In this document: piece after piece, positions 1 through 5,597 of the stretch | Layout: each line of letters starts with the position of its first letter | Numbering within the stretch: position 1 is the stretch's first letter | Assembly (NCBI GenBank): GCA_003165115.1 | Contig: PLSJ01000020.1 | Location: 1 to 5,597 of the forward strand | Direction: 5' to 3' | Source: Syntrophaceae bacterium | GTDB lineage: Bacteria; Desulfobacterota; Syntrophorhabdia; Syntrophorhabdales; WCHB1-27 | DNA length: 5,597 nucleotides | Translations under genes and position numbers: made by a program | The notes under the pieces: generated by a model | The model's input: only the letters and a program-made list of their open reading frames with translations | Databases searched by the model: none | What the model was told of the DNA's origin: nothing

Positions 1-964
1 CCGGCAGGAAGATCTCCACCTTGGCCTTTTCCCGCGCCTTGCCGATAGAGGCGTTCGCCACCTCCCGGCCTTTTTCCTGTTTCAGGAGCGTGCCCAACCG
101 GTCCTTCAGGTCTTCGAAGGGGATGGTCATCTCCGGTTTGCGGTCGACGGCCTTGATCAGGTGGTACCCGAGGCGGGTCTCCACCACGCCGCTCACTTCC
201 CCGGTCTTCAGGCTGAAGAGGGCGTCCTCGAAGGGCTTCATCACCTGGCCCTGCCTGATGTAGCCCAGGTCCCCGTCCTTCGGGGTCTGGTCTTCCGAAT
301 AGGTCCGCGCCAGAGATGCGAAGTCCTGTCCCTGCCGGACCTTGTCCAGTATCTCCCCGATCTTCTTCCGGGCCGCTGCTTTCTTGCCCTCGTCCTGGAG
401 GTCCGCCTTTATCAGGATGTGGCTCGCCCTGACCTGCTCGGGCTGGCGGAAGGAATCGCGGTTGCGGTCGTAGTAGGCCCGTATCTCTTTATCCGTTACC
501 TCCGCTTTCGCGGCATACCGGGTCTCGACGAGCTTACCGACGGAAAGCGACCTCTCCACCTGTGCCCGAAAGGCAGAGGGCGATATCTTCAATATGCCCA
601 GGGCGTTCGTGAATTCCGTCTCGCTGGCATACTGCTCCTTCAGCTTCTTCACCTGCCCGTCGATCTCCGCGTCACTCACCTTGACGCTCTTCTTGCTTTC
701 CTGGTAGAGAAGCTCCTGTCGTATCATCCCTTCGATTACCTCTGTCCTTAGCCTGGTGACCTGGGAACAGGTGAGGGGCTTCCCCGTATTCAGGATGAGG
801 CGCTGCACCCTGGCGAGCTCGCGGGTGAAATCCTCCAGGGCGATGTCCGAGCCGTTGACCACGGCAACGACGCCGGGCTTCGCTCCGGCGGCGGCCGTAA
901 GGGCGGCCGGCGCCGCCAGGGAAACGGCCAGGGTCAGGACGAGTAGTGTTGTTCTTAAAGGCAT
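1..964 (-). CDS. SurA/PpiC-type periplasmic peptidyl-prolyl isomerase (3' end outside window)
   Basis: This catalyses cis-trans isomerisation of X-Pro bonds and probably acts as a chaperone for exported proteins. 321 residues are visible before the left edge, with no stop reached. Residues 1 to about 26 form a signal peptide (LLVLTLAVSLAAPAALTAAA). Residues about 32-165 form a SurA-N-like helical chaperone domain, opening with VVAVVNGSDIALEDF and continuing through VIEGMIRQELLYQE and VSDAEIDGQV. The parvulin (PpiC rotamase) domain follows at about 178-275. It has VRASHILIKAD, FASLARTYSED, DGDLGYIRQGQ, MKPFEDALFSL and GYHLIKAVDRK; His182, Met242, Phe246 and His268 fit the conserved core positions of parvulins. 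A charged C-terminal helix starts at about 284, as in SurA/PrsA-like proteins. GGAGG lies 10 bases before the ATG. It starts 69 bases after the coiled-coil gene stop on the same strand, so it probably belongs to the operon and may help fold the porin. It has a Cys at 66 but no lipobox. Confidence 0.93.
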   Translation of the reverse strand, partial: MPLRTTLLVLTLAVSLAAPAALTAAAGAKPGVVAVVNGSDIALEDFTRELARVQRLILNTGKPLTCSQVTRLRTEVIEGMIRQELLYQESKKSVKVSDAEIDGQVKKLKEQYASETEFTNALGILKISPSAFRAQVERSLSVGKLVETRYAAKAEVTDKEIRAYYDRNRDSFRQPEQVRASHILIKADLQDEGKKAAARKKIGEILDKVRQGQDFASLARTYSEDQTPKDGDLGYIRQGQVMKPFEDALFSLKTGEVSGVVETRLGYHLIKAVDRKPEMTIPFEDLKDRLGTLLKQEKGREVANASIGKAREKAKVEIFLP

Positions 965-1033
965 GACCTCACAACCTCCATGTGATTCTTCTTTCCGCGC
1001 CCTTGCCTATGAACGAAAGCGGGACGGCATCGG
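965..1033. other. Longest intergenic gap (69 bases); ribosome site only
   Basis: This gap separates the coiled-coil gene from the prolyl isomerase gene. It holds GGAGG (975-979, minus strand) 10 bases ahead of the isomerase ATG. I see no convincing -35/-10 pair, no stem-loop followed by a T-run, and no small reading frame. Read-through from the upstream genes is the simplest explanation for isomerase expression, though a weak internal promoter cannot be ruled out by eye. Confidence 0.55.
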
Positions 1034-1729
1034 CTATTTCGACCCGAATTTCTGCTGATCGATCTTATCCCTGTAATCCTGGACCAGTTTTTCCAGCTCC
1101 ACCTTTTTGATCTGGGTGAACGGCTCCTTTTGCGCGAGCGTACGCATGAGGCCCTTGTCCTGATATTGCCTGATCAACTCGTCCCCCAGGTGGTAAAGAC
1201 GGACGTTATTCTCAACGCACCGGTCGTATTTCGGGATCAACACCTTCAGCTCCTTCTCCCGCTCCTGGAGCGCCTGGGAGGTCTGTCGCTGCTTTTGTTC
1301 CAACCCATTGCGGTCGGCCTCGGTCTTGGTCAGGAGGGTGGCCGTCTGCCTGTTCTTCGACTCCTGGGAAACTGCCCTTGCCTCCGACAGTGCGCGCTTT
1401 TCCTCGAGGGACGCCGCCAAGGACGCCAGGGAATCGGCCCTGGACTTGAGTGTCCTGTTCTCCGCGGCCAGGCCCTCTTTTTCCTTTCGAAGCCCCTCGG
1501 CTTCGGCCAGGCCCTGCTGTTTCTCTTCTTCGAGGCCGGCCTGGGCGGCCATGCCCTGCACATACTTCCTTTGGGCCTGAGACAAGCGCTGGTTGATTTC
1601 CCTGATTTTGGCCTGATGCGCTTTCTGCTGGCCCTGCAACTGTACATGGCCGTATCCCATGCCGAGGGCCAGGCCCACGAGCACGCCCGCCACGCCTACA
1701 AGCAGCCTTTTCGGCCGGTACCCCGCCAT
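1034..1729 (-). CDS. Membrane-anchored coiled-coil protein of unknown function
   Basis: A 231-residue protein that I cannot assign to a named family. A basic N-terminus (GYRPKR) is followed by a hydrophobic helix (about 8-28) with Gly15, Gly19, Gly23 and Gly27 in GxxxG register. Residues about 31-165 are rich in Glu, Gln, Lys, Ala and Leu with no proline, giving a long coiled coil (AEGLRKEKEGL, LASLEEKRA-like heptads). The last 65 residues are different: LKVLIPKYDRCVENNVRLYH, then EPFTQIKKVELEKLVQDYRD, with one Cys (171). This tail looks like a conserved small domain. The protein is probably anchored in the inner membrane with its coiled coil in the periplasm; a cleaved signal peptide is the alternative, though no clear cleavage site is visible. 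The start was chosen for its perfect AGGAGGTGA ribosome site; the frame stays open upstream into the porin gene, but that part reads as shadow. It sits 17 bases after the porin stop, so a role with the porin or the TonB-like protein is inferred. Confidence 0.85.
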   Translation of the reverse strand: MAGYRPKRLLVGVAGVLVGLALGMGYGHVQLQGQQKAHQAKIREINQRLSQAQRKYVQGMAAQAGLEEEKQQGLAEAEGLRKEKEGLAAENRTLKSRADSLASLAASLEEKRALSEARAVSQESKNRQTATLLTKTEADRNGLEQKQRQTSQALQEREKELKVLIPKYDRCVENNVRLYHLGDELIRQYQDKGLMRTLAQKEPFTQIKKVELEKLVQDYRDKIDQQKFGSK

Positions 1730-1734
1730 GAGCC

Positions 1735-1743
1735 TCACCTCCT
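1735..1743 (-). promoter_or_regulatory. Perfect Shine-Dalgarno for the coiled-coil gene
   Basis: On the minus strand this reads AGGAGGTGA, fully complementary to the common 16S rRNA 3' end, and stands 5 bases before the ATG at 1729. It fixes the start of the coiled-coil protein and argues against the longer open frame that would overlap the porin gene. It is the strongest ribosome site in the window, which suggests the protein is made in quantity. Confidence 0.85.
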
Positions 1744-1746
1744 GTA

Positions 1747-3408
1747 TCAGAACCTTGCGTTCACGTCCACGAACAGAGAATCGATGGCCAGGGGTGGGCC
1801 CGTGATCTCGTTGGCCGTCGTCCATTTGAGCGATAGCCAGACGTTCTTGGAGAGCCCGAGGTCCGCTCCCAGGATCCATCCCTTGGCATTCGTCCCGCCG
1901 AGGTGAAAATCGGGATCGGTAAAGGCGTCGATGACCGCGTCCGCCTCAAGATACCGGTAGTACCCATAGGCCCGCCATTGTCCGAAGCGGTGCAGTTCCT
2001 GATGACCGACGGACAGGCCCACTTGATAGCCCTGCGTCTGCGCGGTGATACCGGGGTTTCCGGTCCGGGCCGCCACCGATGACCGGTCGAAACCGACGTT
2101 CTTCACGTAGTCCGCAAGCAAGGCCACGTGGATCGGGTCCCAGAACCCCACGTCGAGCATGGCGGTGACGTTCAGCTCCCGGTATTGCGCGGCGAGGGCC
2201 AGCTCCGTGGAGGCAGGGTTGGTGGAGTAATTACCGATATCGAAGAGGGTGTTCCCCTTTTGCTGGAATTGGGGGGCCGTGTAGTCATAAAGGCCGGGGT
2301 TGCCCGGATTGTTGGCGATCCCCCTCGTGTGCTGGTAGTCGTAATAGGCCACGCCGATCTTTCCCAGCAACCCTTGACGGGGCTTGATATCGACGCCGAC
2401 CTGTCCCGCGTAGAGCCACTTGTCGCTCTGGCTGAATTGTGCGTTGTAGAGGGGGAAGGCCCCTGCCGTCGCGAAACCCTCCAGCGCACCGAAGAGGCTG
2501 TGCCGGTAGGTGCCCGCGAACCCCTCGAAGGTGAGGTCCTGGTACCAGACCAGCTCGCTAAAGAAGAACGGGTTGGGTATTCTCCCCCCTATGAGGGTGA
2601 GGCCGGGCGCAGGCTCCGTCTTCAGGTAGGCCAGGTCGAGGGTCGCGCTGTACTTGTTGAAGTAGGCGCCCATGGTCTGGCCGGTGGAGACGGGACTGGT
2701 CGTACTCCCCGTGGTGAGCCTCAGACCCACCTCGGTCCCCTCCGCCACATCTGCCGTCGCTCCGAGGCGCGCCCGGACCTTGTAGCTCTCCTGGTTGTTC
2801 ATGGTGTTCATGAGCTGGGTGGGGTTGCCGGGGCTCGCGAGCTGGGCGTTGTTCTTGTTGAAGTAATCGCCCTCGTAGCGGAGGCGGATATCGCCGCCGA
2901 ACCGGATACGCTTGGTCCACTCCGGCGCCGCCGCCGACTCGATATTTTTCTTCGTCTCCTGGAGTACCTCTTCCTTGATCTCCGCCTTCATTTCCTCGCT
3001 GACCGTCTTTTTGATGTCCCGGGCCGCATCCTGGGTCATTTTTTCGAAGTCTTCCCGGTTCCGCTCGGAAAAGAGGACAATAGGAGGGGCCTTTGCCGCG
3101 CTCTTCGCCACCTGGTCGGCCTCTGCCGCGCTCAAGACTCCCTTGGTCTTCAGAAGCTCCGTCAGGGCCGCGAGCGCGGAGGCGCCCGGCTCCCCCTTCT
3201 TCCGCATCATGGCCGCCGCGTCCTCCCGGCTCAGGAGCCCCTTTTCGACCAGTATCTGCACAAGGGCCTCGATCCCGGCCGCCTCGCCGGGTTGAGACGG
3301 CTGGCCGTGGGCGCCTGCCGGAAGGAGGGTAAGCATCAGGACGAACAGGAGAAGCCATGCCTTCCCGCCCTTTTTCCGTGTGTGTCGCATCGGGTTGCAG
3401 TGTCTCAT
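1747..3408 (-). CDS. Putative outer-membrane porin (Porin_5-like) with helical N-terminus
   Basis: A 553-residue secreted β-barrel protein, probably an outer-membrane channel. A basic N-terminus and hydrophobic core (about 17-33) form a signal peptide, with cleavage likely near AGAHG (31-35). Residues 46-101 hold two copies of a helical motif, KGLLS at 56-60 and KGVLS at 89-93. Residues 115-160 are charged and helical, probably a coiled coil. From about 165 the sequence alternates as β-strands: IRFGGDIRLRYEGDYF starts the barrel, YKVRARLGA, VGLRLTTG and WLYAGQVGVDIKP continue it, and the protein ends VDVNARF. The terminal Phe is the usual signal for barrel insertion. About 390 residues would fit roughly 16-18 strands. 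The layout matches what I know as the Porin_5 'putative porin' family. There is no plug domain, so it is not a TonB-dependent receptor. The ATG at 3408 is preferred to an in-frame TTG at 3423 because GGAG sits 5 bases before it, while the TTG has its AAGGAG only one base away. The cargo is unknown. Confidence 0.85.
   Translation of the reverse strand: MRHCNPMRHTRKKGGKAWLLLFVLMLTLLPAGAHGQPSQPGEAAGIEALVQILVEKGLLSREDAAAMMRKKGEPGASALAALTELLKTKGVLSAAEADQVAKSAAKAPPIVLFSERNREDFEKMTQDAARDIKKTVSEEMKAEIKEEVLQETKKNIESAAAPEWTKRIRFGGDIRLRYEGDYFNKNNAQLASPGNPTQLMNTMNNQESYKVRARLGATADVAEGTEVGLRLTTGSTTSPVSTGQTMGAYFNKYSATLDLAYLKTEPAPGLTLIGGRIPNPFFFSELVWYQDLTFEGFAGTYRHSLFGALEGFATAGAFPLYNAQFSQSDKWLYAGQVGVDIKPRQGLLGKIGVAYYDYQHTRGIANNPGNPGLYDYTAPQFQQKGNTLFDIGNYSTNPASTELALAAQYRELNVTAMLDVGFWDPIHVALLADYVKNVGFDRSSVAARTGNPGITAQTQGYQVGLSVGHQELHRFGQWRAYGYYRYLEADAVIDAFTDPDFHLGGTNAKGWILGADLGLSKNVWLSLKWTTANEITGPPLAIDSLFVDVNARF
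3106..3273 (-). repeat. Tandem helical motif in the porin N-terminus (protein-level repeat)
   Basis: Porin residues 46-101 hold two degenerate copies, 33 residues apart, of the pattern L-x2-L-x2-KG-hydrophobic-LS-x2-(E/D)A: LVQILVEKGLLSREDA and LTELLKTKGVLSAAEA. The copies differ at the DNA level, so the duplication is old or convergent. Such short helical hairpins resemble SHOCT-like modules and probably lie in the periplasm ahead of the coiled coil and barrel. Confidence 0.7.
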
Positions 3409-3410
3409 GC

Positions 3411-3417
3411 TCTCTCC
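3411..3417 (-). promoter_or_regulatory. Ribosome binding site deciding the porin start
   Basis: On the minus strand this reads GGAGAGA, with the GGAG core 5 bases before the ATG at 3408. The in-frame TTG at 3423 has an AAGGAG only one base upstream, which is too close. The ATG start also gives a conventional signal peptide with a short basic N-region. Confidence 0.65.
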
Positions 3418-3429
3418 GGTCAAGCTCCT

Positions 3430-4200
3430 TCACCGCGAGGTGATCTTGTAGTTCATGCCGCGATAAATGCCCTTCGGAAGGGGTTTGCCGATCCTCGCGA
3501 ACCTGAGCGCCTTTACCGCTTCCTCCATGGCCTGGCTCCCCGAGGAGCGGACGATCCGGTAACCCGTGATGGCGCCCTGCTCGTCCAGCTCGATCCGGAC
3601 CTCCACCTCCGCGGTCCCCTTGGGTATGCCCCCATTCTCCTCCAGGCGCTTGCGCACCAGCCTGTTCAGTTCCTCTCCGACGATCCGGGTGTACCAGCCG
3701 AACCTTCTCTGCAGGGCGGCCTGGTCCGTACCGCCGCCCTTGCCGAATCCCGTTCCCAGGGTCGTCACGTCCCTGCCGCCCTTCCCCCTGCCCACGAGGC
3801 CGAAGCCGTCGGCGCCCGCGGTGCCCTCTCCTTCCAGACCAAGGGGGCCTTCCGGGGCAGGCTTGTTGTCCCCCTTCGGGCCGGCCGGCCGCGGCCCCGT
3901 ATCCTGGGGCGTCACGATGGCCCGTTCTTTCCGCACCTCCTGCTCGGGAGGCTTCTCCCTGGGAGGCGGGGGCGGCTTCTCGGGGAGGTTCGATTTGACG
4001 AGGTCTACGCTGGCGATGAAAACCTTCTTCCCTCCTCCCCCCTTGTCGTTCCTGAGGAGATAGACGAAGCCCCCCGTGAGGAGCGCGAAGAAGAGAAGCA
4101 CCAGGAAGGTGATGATAAAGAGCGCGTGGGATCTCCCTTTTTGCGTCACGGGGCGCTTTCGCTCATTCGTGCCGCGGGTGTTCGTTCCTGGGTGCGCCAT
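3430..4200 (-). CDS. TonB/TolA-like energy transducer
   Basis: A 256-residue protein with TonB-type architecture, expected to carry ExbB/ExbD-derived force across the periplasm. A basic cytoplasmic tail (1-24) leads into one membrane helix (about 25-49). Next is a short proline-rich stretch (about 71-86, KPPPPPREKPPEQ), then a Gly-rich linker (about 118-158, with LVGRGKGG and GTGFGKGGG). The C-terminal globular domain (about 165-256) has YTRIVGEELNRLVRKRL, then VEVRIELDEQGAITGYRIVRSSG and MEEAVKALRFA, which is the TonB_C/TolA β-α-β-β pattern with the characteristic SSG turn. It ends in YKITSR. The classical YP motif of E. coli TonB before the first strand is not seen, and the Pro/Lys spacer is short, so it resembles TolA/TonB_2-type domains more than siderophore TonB. 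The ATG follows the exbD TAG with no gap; GGTGA lies 5 bases upstream. The porin gene begins 21 bases after its stop. Confidence 0.88.
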   Translation of the reverse strand: MAHPGTNTRGTNERKRPVTQKGRSHALFIITFLVLLFFALLTGGFVYLLRNDKGGGGKKVFIASVDLVKSNLPEKPPPPPREKPPEQEVRKERAIVTPQDTGPRPAGPKGDNKPAPEGPLGLEGEGTAGADGFGLVGRGKGGRDVTTLGTGFGKGGGTDQAALQRRFGWYTRIVGEELNRLVRKRLEENGGIPKGTAEVEVRIELDEQGAITGYRIVRSSGSQAMEEAVKALRFARIGKPLPKGIYRGMNYKITSR

Positions 4201-4611
4201 CTATTTCACCAGCTTCTGCGTCACCAGCCCGAGCTGGGTGATCTCCAGCTTCTGGAGCAGGTCCAGGACCTCTATGACGCTCTTGTACGATATCTTCTGG
4301 TCCCCCTTGATCACGACGGGGAGGTTCGGGTTGACGGCCTTGAGTGCCTTGAGCCTCGCCTCCAGGTCGGGCAGCGTCACGGGGAAGCTGTCGAGGTAGA
4401 TCGTGCCCTCCGCCGTGATGGTGATGGCCTTGGTGGCAGGCTTGATGTTGCCCGCAGCGGCGCTCGCCTTGGGGAGGTTCACGTTGATCCCCTGGACGGT
4501 CGCGGTGACCACCATGATGAAGACGATGAGGAGGTTCCAGGCAAGGTCCAGAAGGGGGACCACGTTCAGCTCCGCCTGCACCTCCAGGTCGTCGTACGGG
4601 TTCTTCCTCAT
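4201..4611 (-). CDS. exbD: ExbD/TolR family biopolymer transport protein
   Basis: A 136-residue ExbD/TolR subunit of normal family length. It should form a dimer inside the ExbB pore and couple proton flow to movement of the TonB-like protein encoded next. The short cytoplasmic N-terminus is followed by NVVPLLDLAWNLLIVFIMV, a single transmembrane helix (about 20-37). Its Asp22 occupies the position of the essential membrane Asp of ExbD (Asp25) and TolR (Asp23) of E. coli. After the helix comes INVNLPKA, the usual ExbD post-membrane stretch, then a periplasmic domain (about 45-136) with the family-typical VVIKGDQKISYKSVIEVLDL segment. The ATG overlaps the exbB stop as ATGA, and GAGGAG lies 8 bases upstream inside the exbB end, which implies translational coupling. 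Trp25 and Asn26 just after the Asp differ from the more hydrophobic residues usual in classical ExbD. The family call is secure; the substrate of the complex is unknown. Confidence 0.94.
   Translation of the reverse strand: MRKNPYDDLEVQAELNVVPLLDLAWNLLIVFIMVVTATVQGINVNLPKASAAAGNIKPATKAITITAEGTIYLDSFPVTLPDLEARLKALKAVNPNLPVVIKGDQKISYKSVIEVLDLLQKLEITQLGLVTQKLVK
4608..4611 (-). promoter_or_regulatory. ATGA stop/start overlap, exbB to exbD
   Basis: The exbB TGA and the exbD ATG share bases as ATGA on the minus strand. A GAGGAG ribosome site at 4620-4625 lies within the exbB coding end. This arrangement usually couples translation and keeps subunits of one complex in ratio. Confidence 0.85.
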
Positions 4612-5597
4612 GTCCCGTGCTCCTCTTCCACCCGGTTCGTGAACTCATCCATGAAGACGTTCATGTCGGCGGTGATGCCTTTTATCTCGGATGCGAGGTA
4701 GCTGTACTGGAAGAGGGCGGGGATGGCGAGCATCAGCCCCATGAGGGTACAGGCAAGGGCGGATGCCACACCCGGCGCGATGGCGGCGAGGTTCGCCTCG
4801 CCTGCTTCCGCCACGCCCGCAAAGGTATTGATGACGCCCCAGACCGTCCCGAAGAGGCCCATGAAGGGCCCGCCGGAGATGCTCAGCGTGAAGAAGAGCA
4901 GGCCGGAGGTGTTCCTCTTGCTTTCCTGCAGGGACGCCCTGTCGAGAGCGGCCTTGAAGGCGGTGATGGCCTGGGCCGAAAGGTGAGTCGCCCCGCTCTC
5001 CTTCATCTTCCGGAGCCTGCGGTCCAGCTCGTCGAGGCCAGCCGCATAGACGCGGAGCAGGGAGGAGTCGCCGAAATCCTCCCCGACGGCCCCTACTCCA
5101 TCGGAGGCGGAGAAGTATTCGGAGAACGCGGCGTTGTCCTTCTTCAGCTTGCGGAGGATAATAAATTTGTTGAAGAAGAGGACCCACGTGATGGCGATCA
5201 TGACGACGATCGCGCCGATGATGAGCCACCCGTCCAGGGTGATGGCCTTTGCGGTGACGACGAGCAGGTGGACCGTCAGGTTCTCCCCGCCGCCGGAGGT
5301 GCCTTCTTCCTCCAGGTAGGAGAGCAGGGGAGTGTCGGGACCCTGGCTCACGGCGGCTGCATGGACCCAGGCGGGCGTCCTGCTCACTCCCGCGATGCCG
5401 ACCTCGTCGATGGCGCCCAGGATGCCGTGTTTCCCCTGGAGAGCACCCCCAATGGCGATGTCGGCCGATGGCTCGGGCATGGCAAGTCCGGTCGTAGATT
5501 TCTCCCGTCCATCCATATAGAGAGAGAGTGTTTTGCCATCCGCCGTCACTGCCACGTGGACCCACCTGCCTTGCGGCAGCTCGACGGGCGCGCTGCC
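4608..5597 (-). CDS. exbB: LamG domain–ExbB/TolQ/MotA proton-channel fusion (5' end outside window)
   Basis: This is the proton-channel subunit of an ExbB/ExbD-type inner-membrane motor, carrying an extra N-terminal lectin-like domain. The frame is open to the right edge, so the start is missing; 329 residues and a TGA stop are visible. Counting from the first complete codon, residues 1-85 look like the C-terminal half of a LamG/concanavalin jelly-roll: RWVHVAV, LSLYMDG, DIAIGGA and GAIDEVGIAGVSRTPAW match its typical strand pattern. An acidic/Gly linker follows (about 95-106), then TM1 (about 121-142, ending in TWVLFFNKF as in ExbB) and a cytoplasmic region with charged helices. The channel core is at 243-301, with PFMGLFGTVWG and APGVASALACTLMGL. 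Thr251 and Thr284 are 33 residues apart, as are the channel Thr pairs of E. coli ExbB and TolQ, so the channel looks functional. A LamG domain before TM1 should be periplasmic. From memory, related fusions carry DUF2341 plus LamG upstream of ExbB; whether DUF2341 is present here cannot be seen. The stop overlaps exbD by ATGA. Confidence 0.93.
   Translation of the reverse strand, partial: GSAPVELPQGRWVHVAVTADGKTLSLYMDGREKSTTGLAMPEPSADIAIGGALQGKHGILGAIDEVGIAGVSRTPAWVHAAAVSQGPDTPLLSYLEEEGTSGGGENLTVHLLVVTAKAITLDGWLIIGAIVVMIAITWVLFFNKFIILRKLKKDNAAFSEYFSASDGVGAVGEDFGDSSLLRVYAAGLDELDRRLRKMKESGATHLSAQAITAFKAALDRASLQESKRNTSGLLFFTLSISGGPFMGLFGTVWGVINTFAGVAEAGEANLAAIAPGVASALACTLMGLMLAIPALFQYSYLASEIKGITADMNVFMDEFTNRVEEEHGT

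Noticed and set aside
161..751. A plus-strand open frame of 196 codons opposite the prolyl isomerase
   Set aside because: The minus strand gives an unambiguous SurA/parvulin protein here; the plus-strand product has no family features.
1730..1879. N-terminal extension of the coiled-coil protein by 50 residues
   Set aside because: It would overlap the porin coding end by more than 130 bases, and a perfect AGGAGGTGA lies just before the internal ATG at 1729, which is followed by a sensible membrane helix.
1130..1906. A plus-strand open frame of 258 codons opposite the coiled-coil gene
   Set aside because: Its Leu-rich product is what antisense reading of Lys/Glu/Gln-rich coiled-coil codons (AAG, GAG, CAG) gives as Leu. 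No independent evidence supports it.
3876..3896. GC-only self-complementary stretch (GGCCGGCCGG-like) that could form a hairpin
   Set aside because: It lies inside the TonB-like gene, encodes part of the Pro/Gly linker, has no T-run and is explained by codon composition.
2128..4701. An 857-residue open reading frame on the plus strand, antisense to the porin, TonB-like and exbD genes
   Set aside because: Its length is striking, but it mirrors the G/C-rich third positions of the minus-strand genes. The product is rich in Arg, His, Leu and Gly with no recognisable domain, and the opposite strand has clear protein families with ribosome sites throughout.
4645..5565. A 306-codon minus-strand frame overlapping the LamG-ExbB gene
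   Set aside because: Arg/His/Gly-rich shadow in another frame of the clearly recognisable ExbB sequence.

Overview
The window reads as one block of six genes, all on the minus strand and therefore transcribed from right to left. They look like a single operon encoding a cell-envelope system of a Gram-negative (diderm) bacterium. Evidence for a diderm is a signal-peptide-bearing β-barrel porin ending in Phe, a TonB/ExbB/ExbD-type energy-transducing complex and a SurA-like periplasmic prolyl isomerase. The DNA is GC-rich, with strong G/C third positions but free use of AGG and ATA codons. That, with the protein types, suggests a Desulfobacterota- or Nitrospirota-like organism. This is a low-confidence guess because no marker gene is present.

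Layout in order of transcription: (1) right edge to 4608, the 3' part of a fusion of a LamG-like (concanavalin-type jelly-roll) domain to an ExbB/TolQ/MotA proton-channel subunit; (2) 4611-4201, an ExbD/TolR subunit that overlaps ExbB by ATGA; (3) 4200-3430, a TonB/TolA-like energy transducer whose ATG directly follows the exbD stop; (4) 3408-1747, a putative porin with a helical and coiled-coil periplasmic N-terminus; (5) 1729-1034, a membrane-anchored coiled-coil protein with a glycine-zipper transmembrane helix; (6) 964 to the left edge, a SurA-type peptidyl-prolyl isomerase, cut by the window before its stop codon. Only about 130 bases across the window are non-coding, and no promoter or terminator is evident, so the promoter probably lies to the right of the window.

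Working model (inference): ExbB and ExbD use the proton gradient to drive the TonB-like protein, which reaches across the periplasm. The porin has no visible TonB-dependent-receptor plug, and no such receptor lies in the window. The transducer may therefore act on the porin itself, on its periplasmic helical region, or on the neighbouring coiled-coil protein. The prolyl isomerase could help the porin or its partners fold. The LamG domain joined to the motor subunit would sit in the periplasm and could bind a glycan or a protein. The point most worth following up is this combination: a lectin-like domain on the motor, a plugless porin, and a zipper-anchored coiled-coil protein in one translationally coupled unit.
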